DNA of 64,000 nt, taken from NCBI GenBank assembly GCA_035695065.1, contig DASSEW010000022.1, forward strand, positions 62,001 to 126,000, given 5' to 3'. Shown piece by piece: positions 60,297 to 64,000 of this stretch. The number at the start of each line of letters is the position of its first letter. Positions within the stretch are counted from its first letter, which is position 1. Source of the stretch: 66-474 sp035695065. Its GTDB lineage: Bacteria; Pseudomonadota; Gammaproteobacteria; Xanthomonadales; Rhodanobacteraceae. Below the pieces are notes generated by a model. That model had not been told where the DNA came from. It was given only the letters and a program-made list of their open reading frames with translations, and searched no databases. The position numbers and the translations under genes are program-made.

Positions 60297-61355
60297 GTGG
60301 GCTTTCTATCGCCAAAGGCACCATCGCTGATCGGTGTCGACATCAGTTCAACAGCCGTCAAACTGTTGCAGCTGACCCAGACCGGCGCTCGCTATCGTGT
60401 CGAGCATTACGCGGTCGAACCGCTGCCACCGAACGCGGTGGTCGAGAAGAACATCGTCGAGGTGGAAGCCGTCGGCGACGCGATCCGGCGCGCGATGGCG
60501 CGTACCGGCGCGCGCACCAAATTCGCCTCCGCCGCGGTCGCGGGTTCGGCGGTGATCACCAAGGTGATCCCGATGCCGGCCGAGCTGACCGAGGATGATC
60601 TGGAAGGCCAGATCCAGGTCGAGGCCAACCAGTACATCCCTTATCCCATCGAGGAAGTGAGTCTCGATTTCGAGAAGCTCGGGCCCGTCAAGGACAACCC
60701 CGAGATGCTCAACGTGTTGCTCGCAGCCTCGCGCACCGAGAACGTGGACATGCGCGTGGCCGCACTCGACCTCGGCGGCCTCACCGCCAAGGTGATCGAC
60801 GTCGAAGTGTTCGCGATGGAGAACGCGTTCAAGCTGATCGCCGACCAGCTGACCGTCTCTCGCGACGCGGTGATCGCGCTGGTGGACGTCGGCGCGACCA
60901 TGACCACGCTGTCGGTGCTGAAGAACCAGCGCACCATCTATTCGCGCGAGCAGGTGTTCGGCGGCAAGCAGCTCACCGACGAGGTGATGCGCCGCTATGG
61001 CCTGTCGTACGAGGAAGCAGGCATGGCCAAGCGCCAGGGCGGCCTGCCGGAATCCTACGAAATCGAAGTGCTGGAGCCGTTCAAGGAAGCGATGGTCCAG
61101 CAGATCAGCCGCCTCCTGCAGTTCTTCTACGCCGGCAGCGAGTTCGGCAAGGTGGACCAGATCGTGCTCGCCGGCGGCTGCGCCTCCATCACCGGCGTCA
61201 GCGAAATGGCCGAGGAACAACTCGGCGTGCCCTGCGTGGTCGCCAATCCGCTGGCCAGCATGTCGCTGTCGCCCAAGCTGCAGGCGCAGACCCTCGCGCA
61301 GGATGCGCCGGCACTGATGATCGCCTGCGGCCTGGCCCTGAGGAGTTTCGACTGA
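60297..61355 (+). CDS. pilM: Type IV pilus assembly protein PilM
   Basis: 352 residues from GTG 60297. Actin-like cytoplasmic protein that binds the PilN N-terminus and links the alignment complex to the motors. LIGVDISSTAVKLLQL (phosphate 1) and ALVDVGATMTTLSVL, QIVLAGGCASITG are the actin-fold motifs. First gene of pilMNOPQ; its stop overlaps pilN by one base. Confidence 0.95.
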   Translation: MGFLSPKAPSLIGVDISSTAVKLLQLTQTGARYRVEHYAVEPLPPNAVVEKNIVEVEAVGDAIRRAMARTGARTKFASAAVAGSAVITKVIPMPAELTEDDLEGQIQVEANQYIPYPIEEVSLDFEKLGPVKDNPEMLNVLLAASRTENVDMRVAALDLGGLTAKVIDVEVFAMENAFKLIADQLTVSRDAVIALVDVGATMTTLSVLKNQRTIYSREQVFGGKQLTDEVMRRYGLSYEEAGMAKRQGGLPESYEIEVLEPFKEAMVQQISRLLQFFYAGSEFGKVDQIVLAGGCASITGVSEMAEEQLGVPCVVANPLASMSLSPKLQAQTLAQDAPALMIACGLALRSFD

Positions 61356-62008
61356 TGGCCAGAATCAACCTCCTCCCGTGGCGCGCGGAGCGGCGCGAAC
61401 TGCGCAAGCGCGAATTCTTCATGCAGCTGGGCATGGCCGCTGCCGTCGCGATCGCGGTGGTGATCCTGTGGGGCCTGTTCATGGACGCCCGGATCAGCAA
61501 CCAGAACGATCGCAACGCCTACCTTGGCGATGAAATCAAGCAGCTCGACGCCAAGATCGTCGAGATCAAGGACCTTCAGAAAACCAAGTCGCAGTTGCTG
61601 GCGCGCAAGCAGATCATCGAGCAGCTGCAGGAGAACCGTTCGCAGATGGTGCACCTCTTCGACGAACTGGTGAAAACCATTCCCGACGGCGCGCGCCTGA
61701 CCACGCTCAAGCAGGACGGCGACGTGCTGACCTTGAAGGGCGTGGCGCAGTCCAACGCCACCGTGGCCGAATACATGCGCAAGATCGAAGCCTCGCCCTG
61801 GCTGGGCTCCGCCGATCTGATCAGCACGTCCAAGGATTCGCAGAACGATTCGCGCACGCCCTATGACTTCGAGCTGGTCGTGCACATGGGCAAGCCGGCG
61901 CCCGCCAGCGGCTCCAGTGCGGGCTCGACGGCAGGCTCGACGGCCGATATGCAGTCCGGGGGCGGGGCTGCACCGGCGGCCTCCGGCAACCGGAGGGCCG
62001 CGCAATGA
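61355..62008 (+). CDS. pilN: Type IV pilus assembly protein PilN
   Basis: 217 residues. N-terminal INLLPWRAERRELRKREF motif (INLLPxR) binds PilM; one membrane segment (about 26-45), coiled coil (KQLDAKIVEIKDLQKTKSQLLARK) and a ferredoxin-like periplasmic domain. The C-terminus has a Ser/Gly/Ala-rich tail. Forms a heterodimer with PilO; overlaps pilO by four bases. Confidence 0.95.
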   Translation: MARINLLPWRAERRELRKREFFMQLGMAAAVAIAVVILWGLFMDARISNQNDRNAYLGDEIKQLDAKIVEIKDLQKTKSQLLARKQIIEQLQENRSQMVHLFDELVKTIPDGARLTTLKQDGDVLTLKGVAQSNATVAEYMRKIEASPWLGSADLISTSKDSQNDSRTPYDFELVVHMGKPAPASGSSAGSTAGSTADMQSGGGAAPAASGNRRAAQ

Positions 62009-62664
62009 AACTGCTCGACGATCTGCGCAACCTCGATCGCAACAACATCGGAGGCTGGCCGCGCTCGGTCAAGACCTTCTTCATCGTGGCCTTGGTGGCC
62101 GTGCTGCTGTTCGCCGGCTGGTACTTCTACATCAGCGGCAAGCAGGACGACCTGGCCAGCGCGCAAGCCAAGGAACTGCAACTGAAGGACGAGTTCTCCT
62201 CCAAGCAGGCACAGGTGGTGAACCTGGAGGCGCTGAAGCAGCAGCTTGCGGAGATGAACGACCTGCTGCGGCAGATGCTGCGCCAGCTGCCCAGCAAGAC
62301 CGAGATGCCGGCACTGCTGGTGGACATCTCGCAGACCGCGTTGTCCGCGGGCCTGGAAACCGAACTGTTCCAGCCCGGCCAGGAGCACCCCAAGGAGTTC
62401 TACGCCGAACAGCCGATCGCGATCCGGATGATGGGCACTTACCACCAGTTCGGCACGTTCATCAGCGGCGTGGCCTCGCTGCCGCGGGTGGTGATCCTGA
62501 CCATGCACGATGTTTCGCTGCAGGCGGCACAGGCCGCCGGCAAGAATGCCCCGCCCCCGGGCGGCCGCCTCACCATGGAAGGCACGGTCAAGACCTATCG
62601 CTACATGGGTGATGAGGAAACCGCTCCCGCCAAATCCGGCAAGCCCGCCGCGGGAGGGAAGTGA
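62005..62664 (+). CDS. pilO: Type IV pilus assembly protein PilO
   Basis: 219 residues. Membrane segment (about 24-45), coiled coil (about 50-95), then a periplasmic domain with TEMPALLVDISQTALSAGLETELFQPG and YHQFGTFISGVASLPRVV, the PilO signature. Partner of PilN and PilP in the inner-membrane alignment complex. Confidence 0.95.
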   Translation: MKLLDDLRNLDRNNIGGWPRSVKTFFIVALVAVLLFAGWYFYISGKQDDLASAQAKELQLKDEFSSKQAQVVNLEALKQQLAEMNDLLRQMLRQLPSKTEMPALLVDISQTALSAGLETELFQPGQEHPKEFYAEQPIAIRMMGTYHQFGTFISGVASLPRVVILTMHDVSLQAAQAAGKNAPPPGGRLTMEGTVKTYRYMGDEETAPAKSGKPAAGGK

Positions 62665-62665
62665 G

Positions 62666-63193
62666 ATGCGCATGACACTTTCCCGCTTCGGCATCGTCGC
62701 CGGCCTGCTGGTCATGGTGCTTGGTCTGGCCGCGTGCAGCGGGCAGGACGATCTCCACCAGTGGGTCGCGCAGGAGAAAGCCAAGAAGGGTGCGCCGCTG
62801 CCGCCGCTTCCGGTAGTCAAGACCTTCGAGACCTTCATTTACCAGGACCAGGACAAGCGCGATCCGTTCGAACCCGGGCCGACCGAAGTGGCCAGCTCGT
62901 TGAACGGGCCGGGCCCGCATCCCGACCAGAACCGCGTGCGCGAGCCGCTGGAATCCTTCCCGCTGGACAGCCTGAAGATGGTCGGCACCCTCGGCGGCAA
63001 GAACGGAATGGAAGCGCTGATCAAGGATCCGCAGGGCGTGATCCATCCGGTCCACGTCGGCAATTACCTCGGCCAGAACTACGGCCATATCACCAGCATC
63101 TCGGAAGACCACGTTGAATTGGCCGAACTGGTGCCCAACGGCACCGGCGGCTGGATGGAACGCGACGCCAGCATTGCGCTCGGCGACAAATGA
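62666..63193 (+). CDS. pilP: Type IV pilus lipoprotein PilP
   Basis: 175 residues from ATG 62666, one base after the pilO stop. Lipoprotein signal with lipobox LAAC (Cys about 24). Conserved FIYQDQDKRDPFEP and the beta domain LDSLKMVGTLGG ... VHPVHVGNYLGQNYGHI-type strands. Connects PilN/PilO to the PilQ secretin. Confidence 0.94.
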   Translation: MRMTLSRFGIVAGLLVMVLGLAACSGQDDLHQWVAQEKAKKGAPLPPLPVVKTFETFIYQDQDKRDPFEPGPTEVASSLNGPGPHPDQNRVREPLESFPLDSLKMVGTLGGKNGMEALIKDPQGVIHPVHVGNYLGQNYGHITSISEDHVELAELVPNGTGGWMERDASIALGDK

Positions 63194-63216
63194 TGCAGAT
63201 CACTGGGGATGATGCC

Positions 63217-64000
63217 ATGACCGCAAAACCCGCTCATCACATCGGCTACGCGCAGGCGGGCCTCGTCCGGCCACACCGGGCGTCCGCACGTGCGCTGACG
63301 GTGATAGCCGCGTTGTTCGGCCTGCTGCTTGCGGTTCCGGCGCTCGCCGCGAACTCGCTGCAGGACGTCAGCTCCACGCAGTTGCCGGACGGCAAGGTGC
63401 AGTTGACCTTGAAGTTCGCGCAGCCGGCCAGCGCACCGAATGCGTTCAGCACCGCCAATCCGCCGCGCATCGCATTGGACTTCGCCGATACCCATAACGC
63501 CCTCAGCCAGCGCAGCGTGGCGGTGAACACCGGTTCGGCTTCCTCGGTCAGCGCAGTGGAAGCCGGCGATCGCACGCGCGTGGTCGTGGACCTCAGCAAG
63601 CCGTCGCCCTACGTCACCCGCGTGGACGGCAATGATGTGATCGTCACCATCGGCGACGGCATGAGCATGGCTTCGGCTGCGGCTCCGGCAGCGCTCGCGC
63701 CGGTGCCGCCGGCGCCGCCCAGCCAGATGGCCTTGGCGACGGCGGCGACCGATCCGAGCAAGACCGTGCCGATGGCGGCCAACAACGTCATCAACACCGT
63801 GGACTTCCGCCGCGGAGATCATGGCGCCGGCAAACTGGTGATCAGCTTCAGCGCACCGGGTGCGGCCACCAGCATGCATGAGCAGGGCGACCATACCGTC
63901 ATCGATATCAGTGGCGCGCGGCTTGCGGCTTCGCAGGCGCGCAGGCTGGATGTCACCGACTACGCGACTCCCGTGCACAGCATCACGACCCGCGCCACCC
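63217..64000 (+). CDS. pilQ: Type IV pilus secretin PilQ (N-terminal part; cut by window end)
   Basis: Open to the window edge. Start ATG 63217 (GGGGAT upstream) or the in-frame ATG 63193 that overlaps the pilP stop by one base. Signal peptide ends near ALAANS. Two AMIN domains: ANSLQDVSSTQLPDGKVQLTL ... PYVTRVDGNDVIVTIG and, after an Ala/Pro linker, NTVDFRRGDHGAGKLVISFS onward. AMIN domains hold PilQ at peptidoglycan. Secretin part lies outside the window. Confidence 0.93.
   Translation, partial: MTAKPAHHIGYAQAGLVRPHRASARALTVIAALFGLLLAVPALAANSLQDVSSTQLPDGKVQLTLKFAQPASAPNAFSTANPPRIALDFADTHNALSQRSVAVNTGSASSVSAVEAGDRTRVVVDLSKPSPYVTRVDGNDVIVTIGDGMSMASAAAPAALAPVPPAPPSQMALATAATDPSKTVPMAANNVINTVDFRRGDHGAGKLVISFSAPGAATSMHEQGDHTVIDISGARLAASQARRLDVTDYATPVHSITTRAT

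Overview
The window is high-GC chromosomal DNA of a gammaproteobacterium, most likely Xanthomonadales (Rhodanobacteraceae/Lysobacteraceae). The evidence is the core block gmk ... rpoZ-spoT-ridA-recG-rpmE(type B)-gltA, followed by mrcA divergent from pilMNOPQ, together with the CopL-type copper locus that is characteristic of xanthomonads. The assignment is an inference from gene content and order, not from a database search.

Two parts meet near position 42,400. Left part (1-42,430) is an accessory island that looks like an integrative conjugative element carrying heavy-metal cargo. It starts with a P-type (VirB/VirD4) type IV secretion operon on the minus strand, in the order virB2, B3, B4, B5, eexN-like, B6, B7-like, B8, B9, B10, B11 and virD4, the last cut by the window start. 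An AT-rich control region and a 640-base GC-rich, hairpin-rich non-coding stretch follow. Then come a RadC-like JAB domain gene, a small unknown gene, a relic of an IS1182-type transposase and a His-tailed DMT permease.

The metal cargo (about 14.2-41.9 kb) is layered. Copper: copL-copA-copB, an anchored cytochrome c, a Met-rich NTF2-like protein, a thioredoxin-reductase-like flavoprotein, a CueR-like MerR regulator, a P1B ATPase, a small Cys-rich periplasmic protein, cusC-cusB-cusA-cusF and uppP. Zn/Cd/Co-type: a minus-strand czcI-like gene, czcCBA, a PII-like protein and a small CDF transporter, plus czcD divergent from a MerR-type regulator. Arsenic: arsR-arsI-arsC-acr3 in overlapping order. 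Several proteins of different fold carry the same Met-rich (MPGM/MQGM) low-complexity segments. Small Cys-rich exported proteins stand ahead of three of the efflux modules. Several operon heads have a recognisable promoter whose -10 box lies next to the start codon, suggesting leaderless transcripts.

Right part (42,431-64,000) is core genome: gmk; an exported protein with three tandem repeats and an OmpA domain; the Mla lipid-asymmetry genes mlaFEDCB with mlaA convergent; rpoZ, spoT, ridA, recG, rpmE; gltA; an unknown 219-residue protein; mrcA; and the start of the type IV pilus alignment operon pilMNOP(Q), with pilQ cut by the window end. Palindromic repeat elements sit between mlaE and mlaD, apparently inside recG, and inside the island gene cusB.
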